A DNA stretch of 64,000 nt from Martelella lutilitoris (GTDB lineage Bacteria > Pseudomonadota > Alphaproteobacteria > Rhizobiales > Rhizobiaceae): assembly GCF_016598595.1 (NCBI RefSeq), contig NZ_CP066786.1, positions 3,309,501 through 3,373,500 on the forward strand. Reading direction: 5' to 3'. Below are positions 35,456 to 44,315 of the stretch, one piece after another. Under the pieces are notes generated by a model. It ran no database searches. It saw nothing but the letters and a program-made list of their open reading frames with translations, and had not been told where the DNA came from. Positions within the stretch are counted from its first letter, which is position 1. Each line of letters starts with the position of its first letter. Both the position numbers and the translations under genes were made by a program.

Positions 35456-36394
35456 ATGGCAACGGCGAACAATCGCGCGGAGGCGCGCGCCCTGATCTCA
35501 ACGATCGACGACGCCGTCGTCGACGGACTGATGAAGGGAGCGGTCGATCTTCACGTTCATTCCGGACCGTCGACGATGGCCCGTCAGCTCGATCATTTCC
35601 AGGCGGTGGAACAGGCCGCCGCCGCCGGCATGCGCGGGATCATGTTCAAGGATCATCACTATTCCGTCGCGCCGTTCCTGCCGATCATGGAACGCGTGCT
35701 CGGCCATCTGGACGTGGCCATGTTCGGCGGGCTGGTTTTGAACAACACGACCGGCGGGCTCAATCCCTTCGTCGTCGATGCCCAGCTCAACCAGGGCGCC
35801 CGGCTGGTCTGGATGCCGACCGCGCAATCGGCCAATCACATCCGCAGCTCCCATCGCAAGACACGGCTTGCCTCCAATGTTCAGCTCAAGGCGTCCCCCG
35901 GCATCACCGTCGTCGACGCTTACGGCGAGATCCTCGACCCGGTAAAGGAGATCCTCGATTCGATCGCCGCCTTCGATGCCATCCTGTCCTCCGGCCACCT
36001 GCATGTCTGGGAAATCTGGAAGCTATTCAGGGAAGCGCGCAAGCGCGGCGTCAAGCGCCTTCTGGTCAATCACCCTATGTACGGGCTGCATTTCACCTAT
36101 GAGGACATCACCGAAATGGCCGAATTCGGCGCCGTGATAGAGCAATCGGCCTGCCTCTACGTGGATTCGCGCTTCAACGTATTTTCGCCGCAGGAGTTGA
36201 AAGAGCATGTTCTGGCCGCCGGCGTCGCGCATTCCTCGATCGGCTCCGATCTCGGTCAGGTCGACAATCCCTCGCCCGTGGAAGGGCTGCGCCAGGCGAT
36301 CAAGCTTCTGCTCGCCCTCGGCTTCACCGAGGAAGAGGTACGCCTGATGGTGCGCGACAATCCGGCGAAACTGGTCGGCCTCGACCCCGCCTGA
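35456..36394 (+). CDS. DUF6282-like metal-dependent hydrolase (PHP/amidohydrolase-like)
   Basis: The product is 312 residues from the ATG at 35456, after GGAAGGAG; the longer ORF upstream has no family-like sequence. It begins with the metal motif DLHVHSGPS (HxH), followed by MFKDHHYSV, a His in SSGHLHVWEI, LLVNHPMYGLHFTYEDI and SSIGSDLGQVDNPSPVEGL near the end. This order fits a TIM-barrel metal hydrolase of the group annotated DUF6282, for which I know no established reaction. It opens the plus-strand catabolic array, so a ring- or lactone-hydrolysing role is possible. Confidence 0.65.
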   Translation: MATANNRAEARALISTIDDAVVDGLMKGAVDLHVHSGPSTMARQLDHFQAVEQAAAAGMRGIMFKDHHYSVAPFLPIMERVLGHLDVAMFGGLVLNNTTGGLNPFVVDAQLNQGARLVWMPTAQSANHIRSSHRKTRLASNVQLKASPGITVVDAYGEILDPVKEILDSIAAFDAILSSGHLHVWEIWKLFREARKRGVKRLLVNHPMYGLHFTYEDITEMAEFGAVIEQSACLYVDSRFNVFSPQELKEHVLAAGVAHSSIGSDLGQVDNPSPVEGLRQAIKLLLALGFTEEEVRLMVRDNPAKLVGLDPA

Positions 36395-36437
36395 GAACGG
36401 CATAACCGACGGATGATCCGAACGATCACGCCATCCC

Positions 36438-36452
36438 TTTCGTGTCGCGGAC
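36438..36452. promoter_or_regulatory. Weak operator candidate TTTCG-N5-CGGAC before the FAH gene
   Basis: TTTCG TGTCG CGGAC lies 60-74 bp upstream of the FAH-family start, in a 117-bp gap. It matches the 5-5-5 layout with two deviations in the right arm. It is the weakest member of the set and is included because of its position. Confidence 0.3.
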
Positions 36453-36511
36453 GGGCGCCGGAACACGACTTTTGAAGAACCAGAAAGCCCGCGCACGCGA
36501 AGGAGACCGCC

Positions 36512-37498
36512 GTGAAACTTGCAACCATCAACCATCAGGGAAAGCCTGTTCTCGCCATCAGAAAGGGCGACGCGACCGTTCTTCTGGCGGAGCTTTACGA
36601 AAGCGCCGGGCTCGGATCGGCGCCCGCGGACTTGAACTGCTTCATCGAGGGCGGTGAAGCCGAAATCGCCCGGGCGCGCGAAGCGCTTGAGAAAGGCGAA
36701 GCGTCCCCGCTTGACGAGGCTTCGATCGACTGGCTGCCGCCGCAGCCCCGACCTTCCAAGATCCTCGGCGTCGCCTTCAACAATATGGGCATCCGCAAGT
36801 CCGCCCATCGCGATCCGGGCGTGCCGAATTTTTTCCTGAAGGCGCCGTCCTGCCTGACCGGCCACAACAAGCCGATCATCATGGAAGACTATTACGGCGA
36901 GACCATACCGGAACTGGAACTTGCCGCCGTCATCGGTAAACGCTGCAGCAGGATATCGGTCGAGGAGGCGAAGGACGCGATCTTCGGCTTCACCATCATC
37001 AACGACGTCACCTCCCACGGCATGAAGTTCGGCATGGATTCGATCGCGACGACACGCGAGCCCGATCTTCTGCGGCCGCATCACCTTGCCTGGCGCGACC
37101 GGCATGGCGAGGACGACCGCGATGTCTATTTCGTCTACCACACCCGCTCCAAGGCTTCCGACACATTCGGGCCGATGGGCCCCTTCATCACCACGGCCGA
37201 CGAAGTTGAAAACCCGGACGCGCTTGCGGTGAAGGGCTGGTTCGACGGAGAACCCTTCGCCGTCGACAGCACCGCGAGTTACCGCTTCAAGGTCGCCGAG
37301 GTCATCGCCGAAGCCAGCCGCTTCTTCACCCTGGAGCCCGGCGATGTCTTCTGCTTCGGCACCTCGGCGAAAGGTGTCGGCAATTTTCCGAATGGCCACC
37401 GCTCGGTAAACATGCACAAACTGGCCGGCACGATCGATATCGAGATCGAGGGGCTCGGCAGGTTGTCCAATCCGGTTGTCCATAACTGGAAAGACTGA
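36512..37498 (+). CDS. Fumarylacetoacetate hydrolase (FAH) family protein
   Basis: The product is 328 residues with a GTG start after AAGGAGA. The FAH C-terminal fold is recognisable: metal-binding acidic residues in PELELAAVIGKRC and a later Asp in TIINDVTSHGMKF, then MGPFITTADEVENPDALAVKGWFDGE and LEPGDVFCFGTSAKGVG. Family members hydrolyse C-C bonds of diketo acids or hydrate, decarboxylate or open 2-keto acids in aromatic meta-cleavage pathways. It lies between the DUF6282-like and quinone-oxidoreductase-like genes. The exact reaction is unknown. Confidence 0.87.
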   Translation: MKLATINHQGKPVLAIRKGDATVLLAELYESAGLGSAPADLNCFIEGGEAEIARAREALEKGEASPLDEASIDWLPPQPRPSKILGVAFNNMGIRKSAHRDPGVPNFFLKAPSCLTGHNKPIIMEDYYGETIPELELAAVIGKRCSRISVEEAKDAIFGFTIINDVTSHGMKFGMDSIATTREPDLLRPHHLAWRDRHGEDDRDVYFVYHTRSKASDTFGPMGPFITTADEVENPDALAVKGWFDGEPFAVDSTASYRFKVAEVIAEASRFFTLEPGDVFCFGTSAKGVGNFPNGHRSVNMHKLAGTIDIEIEGLGRLSNPVVHNWKD

Positions 37499-37552
37499 CG
37501 AGCGGAGGAGACAGGCGACGGCGTGATGGCCAAAAGGGGGGACGTGAGCGTA

Positions 37553-38587
37553 ATGCGGGTGGTGGAATTCAACGGCGCGGGGGGACCGGACGTGCTCGAC
37601 ATCGTCGAACGACCCCTCCCCGATCCCGGAGCGGGCGAAGTCCGGATCCGGGTTTACGCGGCGGGCGTCAACCGGCCGGATATCCAGCAAAGGCGTGGGC
37701 TCTATCCGCCGCCGCCGGACGCCTCCCCGATCCCCGGCCTTGATGTCTCGGGCATTGTCGACGCGGTTGGCCCGGACGTGGCCGGGCTCTCTCCCGGCGA
37801 TGCCGTCTGCGCGCTGACCAATGGCGGCGGCTACGCCGAATATTGCGTCGTGCCTGCGCTCCAGTGCATGCCGGTTCCGCGCGGGCTGAGCTTTGTCGAA
37901 GCCGCATCGCTGCCGGAAGTCTATTTTACCGCCTGGAACAACATCATCTGGCTTGGACGACTCGGCGAAGGCGAGAGCCTGCTTGTGCAGGGCGGCACCA
38001 GCGGCGTCGGCATGGCCGCGATCCAGATCGCTCGCAAATTGCGCAACGCCCATGTTTTCGCGACCGCCGGCACGGAGGAGAAATTGTCCGTCTGCCTTCA
38101 GACAGGCGCGCACCATGCCGTCAGCTACAAGGGTGCCTGGGACGCCGAACTGAGGGCGCTCACCGACGGGTTCGACGTGATCCTCGATGCGCAGGCCGGG
38201 CCGTACACGCAACGGCAGCTCGACCTTCTGAGGCCGGATGGACGGCTTGTCTTTATCGCCAGTCATCTCGGCGAGACGGCCGAGGTCAATATCCGCCAGA
38301 TCGTCCGGCGGAGACTGACGCTGACCGGCTCGACCCTTCGTCCGCGTCCGCCCGCCTACAAGGGCCGGATCGCCGCCGAACTGGTCCGCGATGTCTGGCC
38401 GCTTCTGGAAACGGGTGAAATGACGACCCGGATCCATCAGGTCTTCGCCTTCGCCGACGTCAGGTCCGCCCATCAGCTGATGGATGAAAACAGGCAGATC
38501 GGCAAAGTGGTTCTGGCCGTCAATGCCGAATGCGCCGAAACCATCGGGCGTGCCCGCAACAAGGAAAAAACTGATGCTGATCGTTGA
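37553..38587 (+). CDS. NADPH:quinone oxidoreductase / zinc-independent alcohol dehydrogenase family (PIG3-like)
   Basis: The product is 344 residues from the ATG at 37553 (AGGGGGGA about 10 nt upstream); GTG 37523, ATG 37526 and GTG 37544 are alternatives. The medium-chain reductase fold shows VYAAGVNRPDIQQRRGLYP, LDVSGIVDAVGPDV, and the nucleotide-binding LLVQGGTSGVGMAAIQIA. Zinc-ligand cysteines are absent, as in QOR/PIG3 enzymes. It probably reduces a C=C or quinone with NADPH. It overlaps the next gene by 14 nt. Confidence 0.87.
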   Translation: MRVVEFNGAGGPDVLDIVERPLPDPGAGEVRIRVYAAGVNRPDIQQRRGLYPPPPDASPIPGLDVSGIVDAVGPDVAGLSPGDAVCALTNGGGYAEYCVVPALQCMPVPRGLSFVEAASLPEVYFTAWNNIIWLGRLGEGESLLVQGGTSGVGMAAIQIARKLRNAHVFATAGTEEKLSVCLQTGAHHAVSYKGAWDAELRALTDGFDVILDAQAGPYTQRQLDLLRPDGRLVFIASHLGETAEVNIRQIVRRRLTLTGSTLRPRPPAYKGRIAAELVRDVWPLLETGEMTTRIHQVFAFADVRSAHQLMDENRQIGKVVLAVNAECAETIGRARNKEKTDADR

Positions 38588-39044
38588 CCACGCCCGTGAT
38601 CTCGCTGCCCATGAGGGACAATTGCTCGGCCGCTCGGCCTGGATGACCGTGACACAGGAGGCAATCGACGACTATGCCCGGCTGACGGGCGACGATCACT
38701 GGATCCATGTGGATGTGGAGCGTGCCGCGCGCGAGATGCCCGGCGGCAAGACCATTGCCCACGGTCTTTTCATCATCTCGCTACAGCCGGCGCTCCAGCG
38801 CGAGATCTACCAGATCAGGGCGCGCGGGCGCGGGCTGAACTACGGCTATGACCGGATGCGGTTCATCGCCCCCGTTCCGGTGGAAAGCCGTATCCGGCTC
38901 GCCCTCACGCTTGTCGCCGCCGAGCCGCATGCGCTGGGAACGCGGATCGTCAACGACGCCGTGATCGAGCTGGAGGGCTCCGAAAAGCCCGCCATCGCCA
39001 CCCGCCATATCGTACTCATCGAAAACGATCCGGGAGACAGTTGA
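38574..39044 (+). CDS. MaoC-like (R)-specific enoyl-CoA hydratase, copy 1
   Basis: The product is 156 residues from the ATG at 38574 inside the end of the previous gene. The hot-dog fold motif DYARLTGDDHWIHVDVERA holds the catalytic Asp/His pair, and GKTIAHGLFIISL follows. It would hydrate or dehydrate an acyl-CoA produced by the CoA ligase encoded next, with which it overlaps by ATGA. A second MaoC gene lies at 41464, so the pathway may include two hydration steps. Confidence 0.87.
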   Translation: MLIVDHARDLAAHEGQLLGRSAWMTVTQEAIDDYARLTGDDHWIHVDVERAAREMPGGKTIAHGLFIISLQPALQREIYQIRARGRGLNYGYDRMRFIAPVPVESRIRLALTLVAAEPHALGTRIVNDAVIELEGSEKPAIATRHIVLIENDPGDS

Positions 39045-40588
39045 TGAACGAGGCCAGCAAGCCGGCTGCGCACCAGGAAGGCGAACTCGTTGCCGCTATC
39101 CTGCGCCACGGTCTTGAGCAGCCGGAGGCGCCGGCGCTGACCTGCAACGGCGAAACGATGAGCCAGGCAGAACTCCGCAGCGCCGTGCTGGCCGTTGCGG
39201 GCGCGATCACCCAGCATTGCGACGGCGCGGTCGGGCGGATAGCGCTTCTGGGAACGGCCGGCCTGGGGCTGACGACAGCCTATCTCGGCATCATCGCGGC
39301 GGGCGGTACGGCCGTGCCCCTGCCCGCCTCGGCACACCGCGACGCGCTTGCCGGCATGCTGAAAGACTGCGACCCCGCGCTCATCTTCGTGCAGGATGGC
39401 TATGCAGATCTGTTGCCGGCGGAGATGACCGCGCGCATCATCCCGCTCGAGGCGACGCCGGCAGGCGGCGTGCCGCGCGATTTTCTCGCCGGAACGGAGC
39501 CGCTGACGGCCCCGGTGATCCCGGCGCCCGAGGCGCCGTTCAATATCATCTACTCCTCCGGCACCACCGGGAGGGCCAAGGGCATCGTTCACGCGCACGC
39601 GATGCGATACCGGCAGGCGGCGCGGACGCTTTTCGGGCTTGGCCCCGAAAGCACGATGCTTCTGGCGACGCCGCTTTATTCCAACACCACGCTGATGCCC
39701 ATGCTTTCGGCGCTGTTCCACGCAAGCCATGTCGTGCTGATGCCGAAATTCGACGCGGAAACCTATCTTGCGCTTGCCGAGCGATACGGCGCGACCCACA
39801 CCATGCTGGTGCCGGTCCAGTATCAGCGCATTCTGGCAGCGACGAGCTTCGGCAAGCGCGACCTGTCGTCCTTCAGGGTCAAGCAGTGCACCGGCGCGCC
39901 GCTTCCGGCTGCAGCAAAGCGCGCCATCACCGAACAATGGCCGGGCGATTTCTTCGAGGTCTACGGCCTGACGGAAGGCGGCTGCACCTGCATTCTCGAT
40001 GCCGCCCGCCACCCCGAAAAGGCGCATACCGTGGGCAAGCCGGCAGCGGGAAACATCATCCGCATCATCGATGACGACGGCAAGGACGTGCCGCCCGGCG
40101 GGCGCGGCGAGGTTGTCGGCCGTTCGGCGATGATGATGTCGGGCTATTTCCGCAATGAGGAGGCAAACCGCGCCTTCTACTGGCGCGACGCCGAGGACCG
40201 GCTTTTTCACCGCACCGGCGATATCGGCATGTTCGACGAGGACGGGTTCCTCGTCCTGCTGGATCGCAAGAAGGACATGATCATTTCCGGCGGCTTCAAT
40301 ATCTATGCCTCGGACCTAGAGGAAAAGCTGCTCGCCCATCCCGATGTCATAGAGGCCGCCGTGATCGCGGTCCCGAGCGAGAAATGGGGCGAGACGCCGC
40401 TCGGCTTCGTGGTCGCGAAACCGGGCGCGACGATCGAGCCGGAGGCGCTGCGCGACTGGGTCAATGACCGGCTGGGGCGCATGCAGAAGGTCTCGGCGGT
40501 AGAGCTCCGCGAAACGCTTCCGCGCAACAGCGGCGGTAAGGTGCTGAAGCAGGAACTGCGCAAGCCCTACTGGGATAAGACGCCATGA
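39041..40588 (+). CDS. AMP-dependent acyl-CoA synthetase (ANL superfamily)
   Basis: The product is 515 residues. ANL motifs are complete: IIYSSGTTGRAKGIVH, YGLTEGG, HRTGDIGMFDEDGF, GGFNIYASDLEEKL and the catalytic Lys in SGGKVLKQEL. It activates a carboxylic acid to its CoA thioester through an acyl-adenylate. Both ends overlap neighbours by ATGA, so it is tightly coupled with the MaoC and SDR genes. The acid is probably the compound imported by the TRAP or TTT system downstream; its identity is not readable from the sequence. Confidence 0.92.
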   Translation: MMNEASKPAAHQEGELVAAILRHGLEQPEAPALTCNGETMSQAELRSAVLAVAGAITQHCDGAVGRIALLGTAGLGLTTAYLGIIAAGGTAVPLPASAHRDALAGMLKDCDPALIFVQDGYADLLPAEMTARIIPLEATPAGGVPRDFLAGTEPLTAPVIPAPEAPFNIIYSSGTTGRAKGIVHAHAMRYRQAARTLFGLGPESTMLLATPLYSNTTLMPMLSALFHASHVVLMPKFDAETYLALAERYGATHTMLVPVQYQRILAATSFGKRDLSSFRVKQCTGAPLPAAAKRAITEQWPGDFFEVYGLTEGGCTCILDAARHPEKAHTVGKPAAGNIIRIIDDDGKDVPPGGRGEVVGRSAMMMSGYFRNEEANRAFYWRDAEDRLFHRTGDIGMFDEDGFLVLLDRKKDMIISGGFNIYASDLEEKLLAHPDVIEAAVIAVPSEKWGETPLGFVVAKPGATIEPEALRDWVNDRLGRMQKVSAVELRETLPRNSGGKVLKQELRKPYWDKTP

Positions 40589-41340
40589 GCGAACAGGCCC
40601 CTCCCTTGAGCGGACGCATCGCCGTGGTCACGGGTGCGACAAGCGGCATCGGTCGCGCCTCGGCGATCCGCCTCGCGGATCTCGGCGCCACCATCGTCGC
40701 CGGCTATCACAGCCGAAGCGCGGCTGCCGAAGACCTGGTCGCATCGCTTCCCGGCGAAAATCACATTGCGCTGCGGATCGCGCTCGAGACGAGCGATACC
40801 ATCGCCGAGGCCGCCCGGGCAGTCGAAAAGGCTTTCGGCCATGTCGATATACTGGTCAATAATGGCGGCGCGACCGAAGCCGTGCCGGCCAATGATCTTG
40901 ACGGCCTGACCGACGAGATGTTCGACAGGATCACGCGGATCAACCTGCGCGGCCCGTTTGCCGTCACCCGGGCTTTCAGGCCGCTTCTCGCGCGCGGGGA
41001 GGATGCCGTTGTGGTCAACATCTCTTCGATCGCCGCGCGCACCGGCGTCGGCTCCAATCTCGCCTATTGCGCGGCAAAGGCCGGGCTCGACGCATTGACG
41101 ATCGGGCTTGCGAAGGTGCTAGCGCCGGATATCCGGGTGTTTTCCGTATCACCCGCCGGCGTTGATACCGACTTCGTGCCGGGACGTCCGCGCGCGCGGC
41201 TGGAGGCGACGGCGAAGCAGACGCCGCTTGCCAAGATCACCAGCGCCGACGATGTGGCCCGCGCCGTCATCGCCTGCGTCACGCTCATGACCAGTTCGAC
41301 GGGCATCGTCATCCCGGTCGATGAAGGGCGGCACCTATAG
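40585..41340 (+). CDS. Short-chain dehydrogenase/reductase (3-oxoacyl reductase-like)
   Basis: The product is 251 residues. It has TGATSGIG for cofactor binding, the NNGG motif, Ser in NISSIAARTG and YCAAK as the catalytic Tyr/Lys. The sequence AGYHSRS after the second strand suggests NADP(H) preference. In context it may oxidise the hydroxyacyl-CoA made by a MaoC hydratase. Its TAG stop codon (41338-41340) is also the first three bases of a RIME-like repeat. Confidence 0.9.
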   Translation: MSEQAPPLSGRIAVVTGATSGIGRASAIRLADLGATIVAGYHSRSAAAEDLVASLPGENHIALRIALETSDTIAEAARAVEKAFGHVDILVNNGGATEAVPANDLDGLTDEMFDRITRINLRGPFAVTRAFRPLLARGEDAVVVNISSIAARTGVGSNLAYCAAKAGLDALTIGLAKVLAPDIRVFSVSPAGVDTDFVPGRPRARLEATAKQTPLAKITSADDVARAVIACVTLMTSSTGIVIPVDEGRHL

Positions 41341-41443
41341 AGCGCCGTGCGTCCATTCGGACGCACAAAGGACGCTCTAACTTATTGAATCTGAGCATCG
41401 TGCTTCCGAAAATCGATTCCGATTTTCGGGCCGATGCGCTAGG
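41338..41443 (+). repeat. RIME-like repeat, copy B
   Basis: About 106 bp, starting with the TAG stop codon of the SDR gene. The first palindrome is imperfect (GTGCGTCC-ATTC-GGACGCAC core, with AAAGGA inserted in the right arm). The second palindrome (CCGAAAATCG-ATTC-CGATTTTCGG) is intact, and the element ends GCGCTAGG. It lies between convergent SDR and MaoC genes. Confidence 0.85.
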
Positions 41444-41463
41444 GCCCTGCCCAGAAGCGTTCC

Positions 41464-41916
41464 CTATTCTGCCCGGGGCCTGCAGGGCACCTGTCCGAGC
41501 GCGATCATCGTCATCACGGCTTCGCCATCCTGATTGGTCACCGTCACCTCGGTCTTGATAACGCCGAATTCCGGTCGGCGCTGGTGCGGCTCTGTCGCAA
41601 TCACCTTGCGGGTCGTGGTCAGCCTGTCGCCCGGACGCACCGGACGCCGCCAGCGCAACTGCTCGATGCCGAGGCCGACCATAGGCGTTTCGCCATAGCC
41701 GCCCGCTTCCACGAAGAGCCGCATGGAAAGCGCCGCGACCTGCCATCCGCTGGCGATGAGGCCGCCGAAGCGCCCTTCCGCGGCCTTTTCGGGATCGACA
41801 TGCATGGGCTGCGGATCATACTCGCGGGCATAGCGGATAATCTCGTCCTCGGACAAGGTGATGGTTCTGCTTGTCCATGTCTCGCCAATGGCAAAGTCTT
41901 CGAAGTAACGGCGCAT
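41464..41916 (-). CDS. MaoC-like hydratase, copy 2
   Basis: The product is 150 residues from the ATG at 41916, with GGAGAAAA directly upstream; the ORF extends to 42060 but without a family match. The motif EIIRYAREYDPQPMHVDPEKA is the MaoC catalytic segment, and GLIASGWQVAALSMRLFVEAG follows. It is on the opposite strand to the catabolic array and divergent from the aldehyde dehydrogenase gene, sharing a promoter region with a TTTCG-type palindrome. Confidence 0.88.
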   Translation of the reverse strand: MRRYFEDFAIGETWTSRTITLSEDEIIRYAREYDPQPMHVDPEKAAEGRFGGLIASGWQVAALSMRLFVEAGGYGETPMVGLGIEQLRWRRPVRPGDRLTTTRKVIATEPHQRRPEFGVIKTEVTVTNQDGEAVMTMIALGQVPCRPRAE

Positions 41917-41988
41917 TTTTCTCCGGTCTCCCAATATGCTCTTCGGTGGTTCTAGCGCCGGCGCGGCCTTTCGGCAAAAGGACGACGG

Positions 41989-42003
41989 TTTCGTTCCGCG
42001 AGA
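41989..42003. promoter_or_regulatory. Operator candidate TTTCG-N5-CGAGA between maoC and aldehyde dehydrogenase genes
   Basis: TTTCG TTCCG CGAGA in the 168-bp divergent region. It is nested in a longer perfect inverted repeat, GTTTCGT (41988-41994) and ACGAAAC (42003-42009), with an 8-nt spacer. Either arrangement could serve an IclR dimer or tetramer. Confidence 0.5.
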
Positions 42004-42084
42004 CGAAACGGCTGCGCGACCCCATTGCGGCGCGTCAGCCGCCGGATAGAGTTCCAGCACTTACCGGAGGAGGGAAGCGGCAGG

Positions 42085-43512
42085 ATGAATGCTCTGGATT
42101 TTCTGATCGACGGATGCTGGCGGCGACCGGCGCGCGCAAGGTCCATACCGATTATCAACCCGGCCAACGAACAGGAGATCGGCGTTGTCAGCCTTGGCAG
42201 CGCCGAGGATGTCGACATGGCGGTCGAAGCCGCACGCCGCGCCTTTGCCGTCTGGTCGCAGAGCGAACGCGAGGAACGCCTTTTCATTCTCGGGCGTATC
42301 ATCGAGGGCTTCCGGGCGCGCCTGCCCGAGCTTGCACGGCTGATGACCATGGAAATGGGCGTGCCGATAACCTTCTCGATCGAACGTCAGGCCACGGTCG
42401 CGCTCTTCCACTTCGAGGAGGTTATCCGGGTGCTGGCGGATTACCGCTTCGAGCGCCGAGAAGAGACCGGCATCCTCCGCAGGGAACCGATCGGCGTCTG
42501 CGGTCTGATCACGCCCTGGAACTGGCCGCTCAATCAGATCGCCTCCAAGGTCGCCCCGGCAATTGCGACCGGCTGCACCATGGTGCTGAAGCCCAGCGAG
42601 ATCGCCCCGCTCAGCGCCACGGCGCTTGCCGAAATCATCGATGACGCCGGACTGCCCGCCGGCGTCTTCAATCTCGTCCACGGCGACGGACCGACCGTCG
42701 GAGAGGCAATCGCCCGCCACCCGGATGTCGACATGGTCTCGATCACCGGCTCGACCAATGCCGGCATCCGCGTCGCCGAGCTGGCCGCGAAAACGATCAA
42801 GCGCGTCGCGCAGGAGCTTGGCGGCAAATCGGCCAACATCATCCTGCCCGACGCCGATCTTCCGGCGGCGGTGAAGGCCGGCGTTCATGCCTGCAACACC
42901 AATGGCGGCCAGAACTGCCAGTCGCCGACCCGCATGCTGGTGCCGCGCCGGCATCGCGACGAGGCCATCGAAGCCGCCTGCGAGGCGATCTCAGAGATCA
43001 GGCTCGGCGATCCGATGGCCCCCGAAACGACGATGGGCCCGCTCGTGAGCCAGACCCAGTTCGACAAGGTTCAGGCGCTGATCGCCTCCGGCATTAAGGA
43101 AGGCGCGACGCTCGTCGCCGGCGGCCCCGGCCGTCCGGCCGAATGCAATGCCGGCTATTTCGTCCGGCCGACCGTGTTCGCCGATGTCACGCCTTCAATG
43201 CGCATCGCGCGCGAGGAAATCTTCGGGCCTGTGCTTTCGATGATGTTTTATGACAGCGAGGACGAAGCCGTCGAGATTGCCAATGACACGCCTTTCGGCC
43301 TTGCCGGTTTCGTCCAATCGAAAGACCTTGACCATGCGCGTGTGGTTGCCAATCAAATCCGCGCCGGCCGCGTCTATCTCAACGGCGCGCCGTTTGACCG
43401 CAGCCTGCCGTTCGGCGGATATAAACAGTCGGGCAATGGCCGCGAGTTCGGTCTGTTCGGTTTCGAGGAATATCTGGAGGTCAAGGCGATCCTTGGCTAT
43501 CCGGCCGCCTGA
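42085..43512 (+). CDS. NAD(P)-dependent aldehyde dehydrogenase
   Basis: The product is 475 residues from the ATG at 42085; GGAGGAGGGA lies upstream. ALDH hallmarks: ITPWNWPLNQIASKVAPAIATG (cofactor binding), FTGS-equivalent SITGSTNAG, general-base Glu in RVAQELGGKSANI, catalytic Cys in NGGQNCQSPTR, and EEIFGPVLSMM. It oxidises an aldehyde to an acid. It is followed 35 bp later by the SnoaL-like gene and is likely part of the same degradation pathway. Confidence 0.93.
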   Translation: MNALDFLIDGCWRRPARARSIPIINPANEQEIGVVSLGSAEDVDMAVEAARRAFAVWSQSEREERLFILGRIIEGFRARLPELARLMTMEMGVPITFSIERQATVALFHFEEVIRVLADYRFERREETGILRREPIGVCGLITPWNWPLNQIASKVAPAIATGCTMVLKPSEIAPLSATALAEIIDDAGLPAGVFNLVHGDGPTVGEAIARHPDVDMVSITGSTNAGIRVAELAAKTIKRVAQELGGKSANIILPDADLPAAVKAGVHACNTNGGQNCQSPTRMLVPRRHRDEAIEAACEAISEIRLGDPMAPETTMGPLVSQTQFDKVQALIASGIKEGATLVAGGPGRPAECNAGYFVRPTVFADVTPSMRIAREEIFGPVLSMMFYDSEDEAVEIANDTPFGLAGFVQSKDLDHARVVANQIRAGRVYLNGAPFDRSLPFGGYKQSGNGREFGLFGFEEYLEVKAILGYPAA

Positions 43513-43547
43513 GGGGTCGGCCATTCACAATGCGAGGGAGGGGATCC

Positions 43548-44171
43548 ATGCAGCCAGACACCAACAAACGCCTGACGGCGATGCTCGATCGCGAGGAGCT
43601 CTACGACCTTGCACGCCGCGAGCGGTTTGCCCGCGACCAGCGCCGCTTCGAGGTGATGCGGGACTGCTTTCACGACGACGCCTATGTGCGCACCAGCTGG
43701 TATGACGGCCATGGCGGGGACGCCTATGTCGAGGCCACGCGCAAATTCATGGAAAAGGTCGGCAACGGCAAGCACTGGGTGTTTCCGGCCTTTGCCCAGG
43801 TGAAAGGCGACAGGGCCACAATCGAGAGCCCGGCCATGATCTTCAACCGGGCGACGCTCGGCGATGTCCAGATCGATTTTCACGTCTTCTGCCGCTACTT
43901 CTCCCGCGCGGTGCGTCAGGACGGAACCTGGAAACTCTCAAGCTTCGAGGTCCTGTTCGAACGGGATATCCTGCGCCCGGTCAATCCGGCGGAGATCCCG
44001 CCCATCGACTGGGACAAGCTGCGGGCCTTCAGGCCGTCCTATTGTTTCCTGTCCTATCTTCAGGCCAGCCGGGGCATCGACGTCAACCAGAACCTCCTCG
44101 GCGACGATCGGCCGGATGAACTCGCCGCATTTCATGAGGGGGAAGTGGAATGGCTTGAAGGCCTGACCTAG
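43548..44171 (+). CDS. SnoaL-like / NTF2-fold protein
   Basis: The product is 207 residues from the ATG at 43548 after GGGAGGGG. The early segment DREELYDLARRERFARDQRRFEVMRDCFHDDAYVRTSWYDG is the typical start of SnoaL-like ring-modifying or ring-hydroxylating-dioxygenase-beta-like folds, and the strands FPAFAQVKGDRATIES and DGTWKLSSFEVLFERD follow. Members may be isomerases, dehydratases or accessory subunits. The stop codon TAG (44169-44171) is the first three bases of a RIME-like repeat. Confidence 0.75.
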   Translation: MQPDTNKRLTAMLDREELYDLARRERFARDQRRFEVMRDCFHDDAYVRTSWYDGHGGDAYVEATRKFMEKVGNGKHWVFPAFAQVKGDRATIESPAMIFNRATLGDVQIDFHVFCRYFSRAVRQDGTWKLSSFEVLFERDILRPVNPAEIPPIDWDKLRAFRPSYCFLSYLQASRGIDVNQNLLGDDRPDELAAFHEGEVEWLEGLT

Positions 44172-44274
44172 AGCGCTGCGCGTCCATTCGGACGCACAAA
44201 AGACGTTCTAACCTATTGAATCTACGCATCTTGCTTTCCGATAATCGATTCCGATTTTCGGGCCGATGCTCTAG
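44169..44274 (+). repeat. RIME-like repeat, copy C
   Basis: About 106 bp, starting with the stop codon of the SnoaL-like gene. Small changes relative to the other copies include CTGCGCG for CCGTGCG in the left arm and CCGATAATCG in the second palindrome. It lies between two plus-strand genes, 257 bp before the TAXI binding-protein start, so here it separates rather than terminates convergent units. Confidence 0.85.
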
Positions 44275-44300
44275 CGCAATCCGTGCGCCAGGCAGGAGCA

Positions 44301-44315
44301 TTTCGTCAAGCGAAA
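44301..44315. promoter_or_regulatory. Palindromic operator candidate TTTCG-N5-CGAAA upstream of the TAXI-TRAP genes
   Basis: An exact 5-5-5 palindrome (TTTCG TCAAG CGAAA) about 215-230 bp upstream of the TAXI binding-protein start, just after the RIME copy. The rest of 44275-44531 shows no gene. It matches the sites at 563 and 50996 exactly in both arms. Confidence 0.55.
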
